Of a stretch of 64,000 bases of DNA, positions 7,516-16,295 are shown one piece after another. The DNA is from Amycolatopsis sp. DSM 110486. Lineage in GTDB: Bacteria; Actinomycetota; Actinomycetes; Mycobacteriales; Pseudonocardiaceae. The stretch lies in NCBI RefSeq assembly GCF_019468465.1, contig NZ_CP080519.1, positions 10,716,501-10,780,500 of the forward strand, in the 5' to 3' direction. Numbering within the stretch: the stretch's first letter is position 1; each line of letters starts with the position of its first letter. The notes below the pieces were generated by a model, which was given only the letters and a program-made list of their open reading frames with translations, did no database searches and had not been told where the DNA came from. The translations under genes and the position numbers were made by a program.

Positions 7516-8732
7516 GCGTACAGCGTGACATCGACGTCCAGGCCGCCGTCCAGCCCGGTCGCCGGCTCCGGAATGACCACGTACCCGTCCGCCCGGGTCA
7601 GCACCGACAGCAGCGCCGACGGCCCGAACAGCGGCTCGGCGACGCCGTCACGTACGCGCACCTGCACCACGTCCAGCCGCCCGGCGGCCGAGGCCAGGTC
7701 TCGCGACAGCCGCGCCCGCGTCGACGGCCGGGCCGGCGGGATCTCGCAGCCGCTGAGCCGCCACAGCAGGGGAATCCCGATCTGCCCGAACACCACCAGC
7801 GCGGACAGCGGGTTGCCCGGCAGGCCGATCACCGGAACCCCGGCGCACTCGGCCAGCAGCGTGGGCTTCCCGGGCTTGATCGCCAGCCCGTGACACCACA
7901 CCTCGCCGACCGCGGCGACGGCGCCCGCGGTCTCGTCCCGGGCCCCGACCGACGACCCGGCCGACACGACCACGAGATCCGCCCCGGGCAGGACCGAGGT
8001 CAGCTTGTCCTTCAACGCTCCGGGTTCGTCCGACACGATGCCGCCGGGCACGGGTTCACCACCGGCGTCGAGCACCAAGCCGGCCAACGCGGACGCCGTG
8101 GCATCACGCACCTGGCCCGCGCTCAGCGACGAGGTCTGCGGCGGAACCACTTCGTCGCCGGTGGAGATGATCACGACCCGCGGCCGTGCGTGCACCGACA
8201 CGGTCACCACGCCGGCGGCGGCCAGCAGGCCCAGGTCCGGGGCACGCAGCGGCCGGCCACCCGGAACGAGCGACCCGCCGGCGGCCACGTCGTCGTCGGC
8301 GCGCACGAGCCCGCCGCCCGGCGCGACCGGCCGGGTGACCTCGATCGTGCCCGGCATGGTTTCGGCGGTGAACTCGACCATCACCACCGCGTCCGCCCCC
8401 TCGGGAAGCACGCCGCCGGTCGGAATCGCCACGCAGCCGCCCGGGTGCACGGGCACCGTGGGCGCCGCACCCATCCGCACCGCGCCGAGCAGGTCGAGGT
8501 AGGACGGCAGGCCGTCGGAGGCGCCGTAGGTGTCCGCCGCCCGGACCGCAAATCCGTCCACTGTGGACTTGACGAAGCCGGGCAGGGCGTGCGGCGACGG
8601 GATGTCCCCGGCCGGCACCCGGTGCAGTGCCGCCGCCAACGCAACCGTCTCGACCGCGGTGCGGTGCGAAGGGCGGAACCCCGCGAGGGCCTCGGCGACG
8701 GTGCGGGTGGTGAAGAACTCGCGTCCGCTCAC
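7512..8732 (-). CDS. moeA: Molybdopterin molybdotransferase MoeA
   Basis: This 406-residue protein is a stand-alone MoeA of normal length. It catalyses ligation of molybdate (or tungstate) to molybdopterin-AMP in the cytoplasm. Motifs seen are PHALPGFVKSTVDGFAVRA near residue 50, PTGGVLPEGADAVV, ISTGDEVV, VVSAGSSVGARDE and GLPGNPLSALV, followed by the C-terminal MoeA domain IV. The GTG start at 8732 overlaps the fdhB stop by GTGA, showing translational coupling. It lies between the formate dehydrogenase genes and the MoeA-PBP fusion, so it most likely completes the cofactor for the enzymes encoded in the same transcript. Confidence 0.92.
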   Translation of the reverse strand: MSGREFFTTRTVAEALAGFRPSHRTAVETVALAAALHRVPAGDIPSPHALPGFVKSTVDGFAVRAADTYGASDGLPSYLDLLGAVRMGAAPTVPVHPGGCVAIPTGGVLPEGADAVVMVEFTAETMPGTIEVTRPVAPGGGLVRADDDVAAGGSLVPGGRPLRAPDLGLLAAAGVVTVSVHARPRVVIISTGDEVVPPQTSSLSAGQVRDATASALAGLVLDAGGEPVPGGIVSDEPGALKDKLTSVLPGADLVVVSAGSSVGARDETAGAVAAVGEVWCHGLAIKPGKPTLLAECAGVPVIGLPGNPLSALVVFGQIGIPLLWRLSGCEIPPARPSTRARLSRDLASAAGRLDVVQVRVRDGVAEPLFGPSALLSVLTRADGYVVIPEPATGLDGGLDVDVTLYA

Positions 8733-10459
8733 CGATCCGGCTGGTCCTTCGCGCCTTCGGGCTTCGGGTGCGGACGGGCCGCGGCGCCGCCCTTGGCCAA
8801 GCCCAGCACGGACACCACGGGCCCGAGCGCGACCTGGCCGAGCCCGCAGATCGAGGTCTTGCGCATGGCCTCTTCGAGCTGCAGGACCTTCCCCCGTCCG
8901 GCGTCGTCCAGCTCGGAGCCCGAATCGAGCACACCACTCAGCAGCGTGTGCGCCTTGGTGGACCCGACCCGGCAGGGCACACACTTGCCGCACGACTCGT
9001 TGCGGAAGAACCGCAGCACGTTCGTCGACGCGGCCAGCAGGTCGGTGCCCTCCGCCAGCACCACCAGCGCGCCAGAACCGAGCATCGTGCCGGCCTCGGC
9101 CAGCGACGCGAAGTCCAGCCGCAGGTCGAGCCGGTCGGGACCGATGAAGTTGGACGACGCCCCGCCCGGCTGGACCGCGCCCACGGCCGCGCCGTCGAGC
9201 ACGCCACCGGCGGTGTCGATCAGCTCCCGCACGGTGGTGCCCATCGGCACGCAATAGACACCCGGGCTGGTCACGTGCCCCGAAACGGCGAAGAACTTCC
9301 AGCCCGTCGAGTCGCCGACGCCCTGCGACTGCCACCAGTCCGCGCCCCGCTGCAGAATCACCGGCACGTCGGCGAAGGTTTCCACGGAGTTGATCAGCGT
9401 CGGGCGGCCGTGCAGGCCGTAGTTGCCCGGGAACGGCGGCTTGTTGCGGGGCTCGCCGCGGTGGCCCTCCATGCACTCGAGCAGCGCTGTCTCCTCGCCG
9501 AGGATGTAGCCGCCGGGCGAGACGAAGATGTCCAGCTCCAACCGGCGCCCGCTGCCGCACGCGTCCGGGCCGATCACCCCGGCCTCGCGCAGCGCATCGA
9601 TCTCCTCGCGCAGCACGTGTTCCTCGGGGCCGTACTCGTGCCGGATGAACACCCAGCCCTGCTCGGCGCCGACCACCGCCATGCCCAGGAGCAGCCCTTC
9701 CAGCACCAGGTGCGGCTGCTCGGCGAGGATCTGCCGGTCCTTGAAGGTGCCCGGCTCGGACTCGTCGGCGTTACAGATCGCATACTTCACCGTGCCCGGC
9801 TGGGCACCCGCGACCAGGCTCCACTTCTGCCCGGTCGGGAACCCGGCGCCGCCCATGCCGCGCAGCCCGGAGTCTTTCAGCGTCGCCACCACGGCCTCGG
9901 GACTGATCTCACCGGCCAGCAACGCACGCAACGAGCGATAGCGATCGCCCACACCGGAGCCGCCCGGGTACGGGTCGTTCGGCCACGGTTCCTCGCGCCG
10001 CGCCGCCGACGCGTGCCCGACGCCCCCGCCGCGCGCGGCGGTGACCAAAGTGTCCACTTCGGACACCGGCGCCGGGTGCTCGTTCACCGCGGCCGCGGGC
10101 GCGGCGTCGCAGCGGCCCAGGCACGAGACCTCGACCAGCTCGACGTCGGTGTCTTCGCCGTACTGGCGCTTGATCGCCGCGATCCTGTCCTCGCCCGAGC
10201 GCAGCCAGCACGACAGGTCGTGACAGACGCTGATCTGCACCTTTTTCGGCGGCGTGGTGCGGAAGTGCGGGTAGAACGAGATCAGGCCCTCGATCTCGTA
10301 AAGGGGCCGGCGTACATCGCGCGCCAGCTCCTCCAGCTCCTCGCGCGGCAGCCAGCCCAGCCGCGCCTGGATCGCGTTCAGCGCGGGGATCAGCGACGGG
10401 CCGGGGAACTTGCCCGCCCGCGCCTCGACACCGGGTACCCGCTCGGGAATCAAGGTCAT
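8729..10459 (-). CDS. Formate dehydrogenase beta subunit, NuoE-NuoF fusion (NADH-type flavoprotein)
   Basis: The 576-residue protein joins a NuoE-like thioredoxin-fold [2Fe-2S] domain (about 1-150; Cys79, Cys84, Cys113, Cys117) to a NuoF-like domain (about 170-560). NuoF motifs are LRGMGGAGFPTGQKW for NADH, CNADESEPGTFKDR for FMN, and the [4Fe-4S] ligands in ESCGKCVPCRVGST with a distal Cys in TSICGLGQ. The subunit passes electrons between the catalytic subunit and NAD(P). The start overlaps the fdhA stop by ATGA. Because an AOR gene is in the same operon, this subunit could serve that enzyme too. The last 20 residues are charged and variable. Confidence 0.9.
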   Translation of the reverse strand: MTLIPERVPGVEARAGKFPGPSLIPALNAIQARLGWLPREELEELARDVRRPLYEIEGLISFYPHFRTTPPKKVQISVCHDLSCWLRSGEDRIAAIKRQYGEDTDVELVEVSCLGRCDAAPAAAVNEHPAPVSEVDTLVTAARGGGVGHASAARREEPWPNDPYPGGSGVGDRYRSLRALLAGEISPEAVVATLKDSGLRGMGGAGFPTGQKWSLVAGAQPGTVKYAICNADESEPGTFKDRQILAEQPHLVLEGLLLGMAVVGAEQGWVFIRHEYGPEEHVLREEIDALREAGVIGPDACGSGRRLELDIFVSPGGYILGEETALLECMEGHRGEPRNKPPFPGNYGLHGRPTLINSVETFADVPVILQRGADWWQSQGVGDSTGWKFFAVSGHVTSPGVYCVPMGTTVRELIDTAGGVLDGAAVGAVQPGGASSNFIGPDRLDLRLDFASLAEAGTMLGSGALVVLAEGTDLLAASTNVLRFFRNESCGKCVPCRVGSTKAHTLLSGVLDSGSELDDAGRGKVLQLEEAMRKTSICGLGQVALGPVVSVLGLAKGGAAARPHPKPEGAKDQPDR

Positions 10460-13410
10460 TCCGCGACTCCCACTGCCGTGACGGATTCCGTGTGCGCCGC
10501 GCCCAGGGCCTCGACCTGGATCGCGCAGAACTTGAACTCGGGGATCTTGCCGTACGGGTCGATCTCGTCGATGGTCAGCAGGTTCGCCGCCGCTTCCCGG
10601 AAGTGGAACGGGATGAAGCAGTTCCCGAGCTGTTCGCGGTGCGAGATCCGCACCTGCAGCTCGATCACCCCGCGCCGCGACCGCACGCGGGCCCGTTCAC
10701 CGTGGGCCAAGCCGCGGTCGGCGGCGTCCTTCGGGTGCATGTACACCTCCGCAATCGGAGCGATCGAGTCCAGCGCGAACGAGCGCCGGGTCATCGACCC
10801 GGTGTGCCAGTGCTCCAGCAGCCGGCCGGTGTTGAGCACCAACGGGTACTCCGCGTCCGGGAGTTCCTTGGCGGGCAGCCAGTGCGCGGCGACGAGGTGG
10901 GCCAGGCCGTCGTCGGTGTTGAACCGCTCGTCGAACAGCACCACGGTGCCGTCGGAGTGCTCCGGATCGGCGTTGGGGTAGAGCTTGCCGGACAGGCCGA
11001 GGTTGTCGTGGCGCAGGTTCTTGTACGAGGGCATCAGCGCGACCATCTCGTCGAAGATCTCGCCGGGCGCCGAGTAGGTCCAGTCCAGGCCGATCCGCCG
11101 GGCGATGTCCTGCACGATCTCCCAGTCGACCCTCGCCTGCCCGGGTGGGTCCATGACCTTGCGGCCCAGTTGCACCCGCCGGTCGGTGTTGGTGTAGCTG
11201 CCGTCCTTTTCCAGGTACGACGACGCGGGCAGGATCACGTCGGCGAACTCGGCGGTCTCGGTGAGGAAGATGTCCTGCACGACCAGGAAGTCCAGCGCTG
11301 CCAACGCTTTGCGGACCTTGTTGATGTTCGGGTCGGACAGGAACGGGTTCTCCCCGAGCATGTACATCCCGCGCACGCCACCGGGTTTGAGCACGGAACC
11401 GATGATCTCGGTGACGGTCAGCCCGCGCTTCGGATCCAGCTCCGTGCCCCACGCCTGCTCGAACCGCTTCCGGGTGCCGTCGAGGTCCACACCCTGGTAG
11501 TCCGGGTAGAACATCGGGATCAGGCCCGCATCGGAGGCGCCCTGCACGTTGTTCTGGCCGCGCAACGGGTGCAGGCCGGCGCCGGGCCGCCCGACGTTGC
11601 CGGTGATCGAGCACAAGGCGATCAGGCAACGAGCGTTGTCGGTGCCGGTGGTGTGCTGGGAAATGCCCATGCCCCAGTAGATGACGCCCGCGCCCGCCTC
11701 GCCCCACTCGCGGGCGACCTCGCGGATCAGGTCCGCGTCCACGCCGGTGATCTGCGCGGCGCGCTCCGGCGGGTACTCGGCGACCGTGCGCGCGAGCTCT
11801 TCGTAGCCGGACACTCGCTCGGCGATGAACTCGCGGTCGATCAGGCCGAGGCGGATCACCTCGTACATGATCGAGTTGTAGAACGCAACGTCGGTGCCGG
11901 GCTTGACCTGGCAGTAGTAGTCGGCGTGCTCGGCCACCGTGCTGGCGCGCGGGTCCACGTACACGATCTTGGTGCCGCGGCGGCGGGCCTGCTTGAAGAA
12001 CGAGCTGGCGACCGGGTGGTTCGCCGTCGGGTTGGACCCGGTGATGATCACGATGTCCGCGTTGGCCACGTCGCCGTAGGTCGTGGACACCGCGCCCGAG
12101 CCGACGCCCTCGAACAGCGCCGCGACCGACGACGCGTGACACAGCCGCGTGCAGTGGTCGACGTTGTTCGTGCCGAAACCGGCCCGGATCAGCTTCTGGA
12201 AGAGATAAGCCTCCTCGTTGGAGCACTTCGCTGAGCCGAACCCGGCGATCGCGCCCGGCCCGCCGGTCGCGTGGATCTCCTTGAGCCGCCGCGCGACCAG
12301 GTCGAGTGCCTCGTCCCAGGTCGCCTCGCGGAAGTGCGGCATGACCTCGTCGTAGTCGACGAGCCCGCCCGGCTTGCGCCGGCCGTCGCGCCCGCGTTTC
12401 TGGCTCCGGCCGCCACCGCTGCGGTTTCCACCGCCTCCACCGCGCCCGCGGTCGTTCTCGGCGTCACCCCGCACGTCCGCGGACAGCGGGCCCTTCGGGT
12501 ACGACGAGTCGATGCGGATGAGCGGCGTGGTGAGCCGCTGTGGTGAGGCGGCGTAGTCCCAGCCGTAGCGGCCCTTCACGCACAGCCGGCTCTTCGACCC
12601 GGGCTGGTCCCGGCCTTCGGCGAAGGAGATCGCCCCACGGTCGCGGTCGACGTAGTAGGTCAGCGCGCAGCCGACCCCGCAGTAGGGGCAGACGCTGTCG
12701 ACGGCGTCGAGCTGCTCGCGGGGCTGGATCGGGATGAGGTTGATCGCCTTGTTGGTCAGCGCACCGGTCGGGCAGGCCTGCACGCATTCACCGCACGTGA
12801 CGCACGAGCTGGCGCCCATGGGGTCGTCGAGGTCGAAGGCGATCTTCGTCGAGTAGCCCTTGCCGGAGCGGCCGATCACGTCGTTGCCCTGGATGTCGTC
12901 GCAGGCCCGCACGCACCGGTCGCACAGGATGCAAGCGTCGTGATCGACGCTGATGACCGGGTTGGACAGGTCCGTGCCGCGCCCGGATCCGCACGGCAGG
13001 TCGGTGGTTTCCTTGGCGACGTCGAACCGGTCGGCCAGCTCGAGCAACAGGTTGTCGCCGGTCGTGGTCTGCTTGGGGTCCTCGGCGCGATCCGGCTGGT
13101 CCGACAGCAGCAGCTCGGTCAAGGTCGCGCGGTTGCGTTCGAGCTCGGGCGTACTGGTCTTGACTTCCATGCCGTCCTCGCACGGGCGCACGCACGCGGC
13201 GGCGAAGACCCGGCCGCCGGTGTCGACCACGCACATCCGACAGACGCCGACGGGGTCGTAGCGTTCGTTGTGGCACAGCACGGGAATGTCCACGCCGGCC
13301 TGCTGCGCCGCGTTGTAGATGCTGGTTCCCTCGGGCACCGTCACGGAGTGGCCGTCGATCGTCGTGGTCACCGTGCGCACCGCCGTGGCGGGCTCGTCGA
13401 CTGTCGTCAT
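10456..13410 (-). CDS. Formate dehydrogenase alpha subunit (Mo/W-bisMGD, NAD-linked type)
   Basis: This 984-residue catalytic subunit oxidises formate to CO2, or the reverse. From the N-terminus it has a [2Fe-2S] ferredoxin domain (Cys46, 57, 60, 73), a cluster pair (Cys160-170 and Cys203-213, CxxCxxCxxxCP type), the proximal [4Fe-4S] site (CPYCGVGC at 241-248, Cys277) and the molybdopterin domains. Cys424 in TRLCHASSV is the likely metal ligand, so it is a Cys, not Sec, enzyme. Residues about 312-348 form a Gly/Arg-rich insert unlike the family. ATG at 13410 has GGAGG six bases upstream. No fdhD chaperone gene is visible in this window. Confidence 0.92.
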   Translation of the reverse strand: MTTVDEPATAVRTVTTTIDGHSVTVPEGTSIYNAAQQAGVDIPVLCHNERYDPVGVCRMCVVDTGGRVFAAACVRPCEDGMEVKTSTPELERNRATLTELLLSDQPDRAEDPKQTTTGDNLLLELADRFDVAKETTDLPCGSGRGTDLSNPVISVDHDACILCDRCVRACDDIQGNDVIGRSGKGYSTKIAFDLDDPMGASSCVTCGECVQACPTGALTNKAINLIPIQPREQLDAVDSVCPYCGVGCALTYYVDRDRGAISFAEGRDQPGSKSRLCVKGRYGWDYAASPQRLTTPLIRIDSSYPKGPLSADVRGDAENDRGRGGGGGNRSGGGRSQKRGRDGRRKPGGLVDYDEVMPHFREATWDEALDLVARRLKEIHATGGPGAIAGFGSAKCSNEEAYLFQKLIRAGFGTNNVDHCTRLCHASSVAALFEGVGSGAVSTTYGDVANADIVIITGSNPTANHPVASSFFKQARRRGTKIVYVDPRASTVAEHADYYCQVKPGTDVAFYNSIMYEVIRLGLIDREFIAERVSGYEELARTVAEYPPERAAQITGVDADLIREVAREWGEAGAGVIYWGMGISQHTTGTDNARCLIALCSITGNVGRPGAGLHPLRGQNNVQGASDAGLIPMFYPDYQGVDLDGTRKRFEQAWGTELDPKRGLTVTEIIGSVLKPGGVRGMYMLGENPFLSDPNINKVRKALAALDFLVVQDIFLTETAEFADVILPASSYLEKDGSYTNTDRRVQLGRKVMDPPGQARVDWEIVQDIARRIGLDWTYSAPGEIFDEMVALMPSYKNLRHDNLGLSGKLYPNADPEHSDGTVVLFDERFNTDDGLAHLVAAHWLPAKELPDAEYPLVLNTGRLLEHWHTGSMTRRSFALDSIAPIAEVYMHPKDAADRGLAHGERARVRSRRGVIELQVRISHREQLGNCFIPFHFREAAANLLTIDEIDPYGKIPEFKFCAIQVEALGAAHTESVTAVGVAE

Positions 13411-13463
13411 CACTGACCTCCGTCGCAGGCGAGCGGATGCTGCATACAACATACCCTCGTAAG

Positions 13464-15266
13464 TCAGGCGTCGAGGAGAAGATCGGGAAGGTCGCTCGCG
13501 CGCACCCGGCCTTCCTCATCGAGCCCACGGGCAACGTAATAACTGTCGACCATGGCCTGCAACCGCTGAGCGGTCAACGTCGCGGAGCGGCCGGAAGGCA
13601 GTTCCAGCGGCGTTTCCAGCAGGCGGGGCGGCAGGGTGTCGTCCTTCGCGGTTGCCCCTTCGCGCTGGTTGAACGCCCGCTTCGCGCGCACGATCCGCGC
13701 GGCCGTGGTACGCAGCTCGGCTGAGTCCACCGGCCACCCGGTGACCAGGGACAACAGCGTGGCCCACTCGGTGAACGGATCCTCGAACACCCCGCGCAGG
13801 AACTTGCACAGGATCATCGAGTCCATCACCGCGGCCCGGTCCTCCGTGCCGATCGCCGCGCCGACGTGGGCCTCGCCGCCGCGGAACCGGTTCACCTCGC
13901 CCGAAAGGTCGGCTTCGTAGGCGCCGGACCGGTTGTGGTCGGCGCCGCGCGAGTTCACCGCCAGGCCCAGAGCCATCGACTGCAGGCTGCGCGGCTCGTA
14001 ACCCGGCAGCTCCAGGCCCTTCACCTGCGGGGCGAAGCCGATCGAGCCGTGCCCGACGATCCCCGCGGCGCGCCGCGACCCCTGGGCCAGCAGCTCGCCC
14101 AGCCCTTCCTCACGGGTACCGATCGCCTCGAGTGCCCGCAGCAGGGCCGCGCCGTCGCCGAACTTCAGCCACGGCTCGTCGATCAGGCCGCGCTCGACGC
14201 ACTCCATGGCCCACGCGATGGTGCCGCCGGCCGAGATCGTGTCCAGGCCCAGCTCGTCGCACTTCGCGCTGGCGGCGAACACGTCGTCAGGGTCGGAGAC
14301 CCCGCACAGCGGGCCGAGGGCGAACACGTTCTCGTACTCCATCCGCTGGCTGCCGCCGCCCTTGCGGGAGTAGATGTGCTCGCACCCGATCGAGCAGGAC
14401 GCGCAGCTGTTGCGGGCCACCCCGCGCAGCTCGTGCAGCTCCTCGGCGGCCAGCCTCGGCGCACCGTCGAAGGTCGCCGCGGTGAAGTTGCGGGTCGGCA
14501 GCGTGCTGACCGCGTTGAACGCCAGCAGGTTCGCCAGCGTGCCCAGTTCCCGGTACTTCGCCGTCGCCGGGCCGAAACTGCGCCGCCGCAGATCCTTCGC
14601 CGCGGCCAGCACCCCGGCCTGGTCCGCCACCGCCACCTTGGTCGCCGACCGCACGAGGACCGCCTTGATGTTCTTGGCTCCCAGCACCGCGCCGAGCCCA
14701 CCTCGTCCGGCATGGCGGCCGTCGTGGCTGATCGTCGCGTAGCGGACCTGACGCTCCCCGGCCGGCCCGATCGCCGCCGTGCGCCAGCCGCGCCCGAACC
14801 GCTGCCGGGCCTGCGTTTCGGCGTCCGCCGCGGACAACCCGGCCAGCTCCGGCGCCGGTTCGAGCCGCACCCCGGCACCGTCGACGAGCAGCACCGACAA
14901 TCGCGCCGCGCGGCCCCGGATGACGATCGCATCGTGCCCGGTCAGCTTCCCGGCGATCGCGAACTGGCTCGACGCCAGCGCGTCGGTCAGCAAGCCGGTC
15001 AACGGGGACTTGGCGACCACGGCGAACTTCGCGCTGGTGGTGAGCGGGGTGCCCACGAGAGACGAGAACACGAACGCCAACGGCGCTTCCGGCGCGAGCG
15101 GATCCACGCGTGGCGGCGCGAGCCGGTGCATCAGCCACGTACCCAGCCCGACACCGCCGAGGTACGCGCGCAGCACCCGCTCGTCCAGCTCGCACGTCTC
15201 ACCGGTCGCCGTGTCGTCGCCGACGTTGACGACCAGTGCCCGTCCGAAAAAGCCTCCCGGCGTCAT
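13464..15266 (-). CDS. Aldehyde:ferredoxin oxidoreductase (AOR) family protein
   Basis: The 600-residue protein spans all three AOR domains at the usual length. The N-terminal domain (GRALVVNVGDDTATG, YLGGVGLGTWLM, SAKFAVVAKSPLTG) binds the bis-pterin tungsten or molybdenum cofactor. A [4Fe-4S] site is seen in CASCSIGCEH near residue 290, with a distal Cys in SMILCKF near 500. The DxxGLDTIS-type loop is CDELGLDTISAGG. The family oxidises aldehydes to acids or reduces acids. The gene is 53 bp upstream of fdhA and 38 bp downstream of the MobA-MoaD gene, so all share one transcript. AORs are mostly known from anaerobes; actinobacterial members are little studied and the substrate is unknown. Confidence 0.9.
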   Translation of the reverse strand: MTPGGFFGRALVVNVGDDTATGETCELDERVLRAYLGGVGLGTWLMHRLAPPRVDPLAPEAPLAFVFSSLVGTPLTTSAKFAVVAKSPLTGLLTDALASSQFAIAGKLTGHDAIVIRGRAARLSVLLVDGAGVRLEPAPELAGLSAADAETQARQRFGRGWRTAAIGPAGERQVRYATISHDGRHAGRGGLGAVLGAKNIKAVLVRSATKVAVADQAGVLAAAKDLRRRSFGPATAKYRELGTLANLLAFNAVSTLPTRNFTAATFDGAPRLAAEELHELRGVARNSCASCSIGCEHIYSRKGGGSQRMEYENVFALGPLCGVSDPDDVFAASAKCDELGLDTISAGGTIAWAMECVERGLIDEPWLKFGDGAALLRALEAIGTREEGLGELLAQGSRRAAGIVGHGSIGFAPQVKGLELPGYEPRSLQSMALGLAVNSRGADHNRSGAYEADLSGEVNRFRGGEAHVGAAIGTEDRAAVMDSMILCKFLRGVFEDPFTEWATLLSLVTGWPVDSAELRTTAARIVRAKRAFNQREGATAKDDTLPPRLLETPLELPSGRSATLTAQRLQAMVDSYYVARGLDEEGRVRASDLPDLLLDA

Positions 15267-15304
15267 GCCCTGACTGTAGGCCCGTTCGGGCGGTTGTGGC
15301 GCGG

Positions 15305-16153
15305 TCAGCCGCCGGCGTCCGCCGACAGAAACGCCACCGAATCCCCTGTCACGAGTGGCATCAACGGATCCCGTGTGACCTGCTCACCGTTCACCGCGGC
15401 GACCACGTGCCGGTCCAGCGCCAGCCCGGCCAGCGCGGCCGCCGCACCCAACGTCGCCGCCCGGCCCGTACGCGGCCGATGCCCGTCCTTGCCCGCCAGC
15501 GCCCCGAACCGCTCGACCGTCACCTCCGGCGCCGGGCGACTCCGCACCTCGGCGTAGTCCTCCGGCGTGTTCACGTTGACCGCCGACTCCAGCCGCGGAT
15601 CGAGCCGCGCCAAGTTACGGTCGTCGAGCAGCTGCGCGTCGTCGAGCTGGATGACGTCGCAGTGCTTGAACAACATCCCCGGCCTCAGGTTCCCCTCTCC
15701 GATCAGCCCGGTGATCAGCCCGGCCAGCGACGTCCGGTACCCGGCCGCCAGCGGCTGCCGGAATCCCCGAGCGAACGGCATGACCATGTCCGCGCCCGTC
15801 TCCGCCAGCCCGCGCAGCACCCGCCGCACCCACGCGGGATGCAGCAACGGCATGTCGGTAGAGCACACGAACGCGACCTCGGCCCGCTCCGCCACCGCTG
15901 CCAGCCCCGCCGCCACGCCCTGCATCGGCCCGAGGCCCTCGACCGGATCCTCGACTACCGCGACCCCCGCCGGCAGGTCGGGCAGCTCCTGCCCGGCAGC
16001 CGCGACGACCACGACCGGGCCGTCGATCGTCCGGCCCAGCACCGCGCACGTCCGGTACAGCAACGTCGAGCCGTGCCATTCCAAGCCCGCCTTGGGCCGG
16101 CCCATCCGCGATGAACGCCCTCCCGCCAGGACCACCCCCGCCTCGCTCTGCAT
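15305..16153 (-). CDS. MobA-like nucleotidyltransferase fused to a MoaD/ThiS-like domain
   Basis: The first 200 of 282 residues are a molybdenum cofactor nucleotidyltransferase. VVLAGGRSSRMGRPKAGLEW binds the nucleotide, STDMPLLHP carries the metal-binding Asp, and DPVEGLGPMQGV follows. About residues 205-282 look like a beta-grasp MoaD/ThiS domain: VTVERFGALAG at its start, AAVNGEQVTRDPLMPLVTGD and a C-terminal ADAGG. The terminal Gly-Gly is the feature that is thiocarboxylated in true sulfur carriers. The ATG at 16153 has no ribosome site but a TATCCT hexamer lies just upstream, so the message may be leaderless. This is the first gene of the Mo/W operon. Confidence 0.82.
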   Translation of the reverse strand: MQSEAGVVLAGGRSSRMGRPKAGLEWHGSTLLYRTCAVLGRTIDGPVVVVAAAGQELPDLPAGVAVVEDPVEGLGPMQGVAAGLAAVAERAEVAFVCSTDMPLLHPAWVRRVLRGLAETGADMVMPFARGFRQPLAAGYRTSLAGLITGLIGEGNLRPGMLFKHCDVIQLDDAQLLDDRNLARLDPRLESAVNVNTPEDYAEVRSRPAPEVTVERFGALAGKDGHRPRTGRAATLGAAAALAGLALDRHVVAAVNGEQVTRDPLMPLVTGDSVAFLSADAGG

Positions 16154-16261
16154 CTGACGGAGGATAGCCGCGAGTCACGGACAGTGGCGAGAAACAACGG
16201 CCCGGCTGCGAGTGCCAGTCGGGTAGCCGCTCGCGCCGGCGGGCGATTCAAGAGTTACCCA

Positions 16262-16281
16262 GGCGGCCGACCTCGGCCGCC
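16262..16281 (-). terminator. Hairpin after the ABC ATPase remnant
   Basis: GGCGGCCG and CGGCCGCC form a perfect 8-bp stem with a 4-nt loop directly beyond the stop codon at 16296. It has no T-tract, as is common in high-GC actinobacteria. Confidence 0.5.
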
Positions 16282-16295
16282 GTACACCGTGAGCA

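Noticed and set aside
5524..7893. Very long rightward open frame across the MoeA genes
   Set aside because: It is the antisense shadow of the two moeA genes: low-complexity Gly/Arg/His-rich translation, no ribosome site, and clear MoeA motifs on the other strand.
8768..10981. 737-codon rightward open frame over fdhB
   Set aside because: Antisense shadow produced by third-position G/C bias; the opposite strand encodes intact NuoE/NuoF cluster motifs.
10456..13410. Selenocysteine formate dehydrogenase
   Set aside because: The metal-ligand position (residue 424, TRLCHASSV) is a Cys codon and no in-frame TGA is present.
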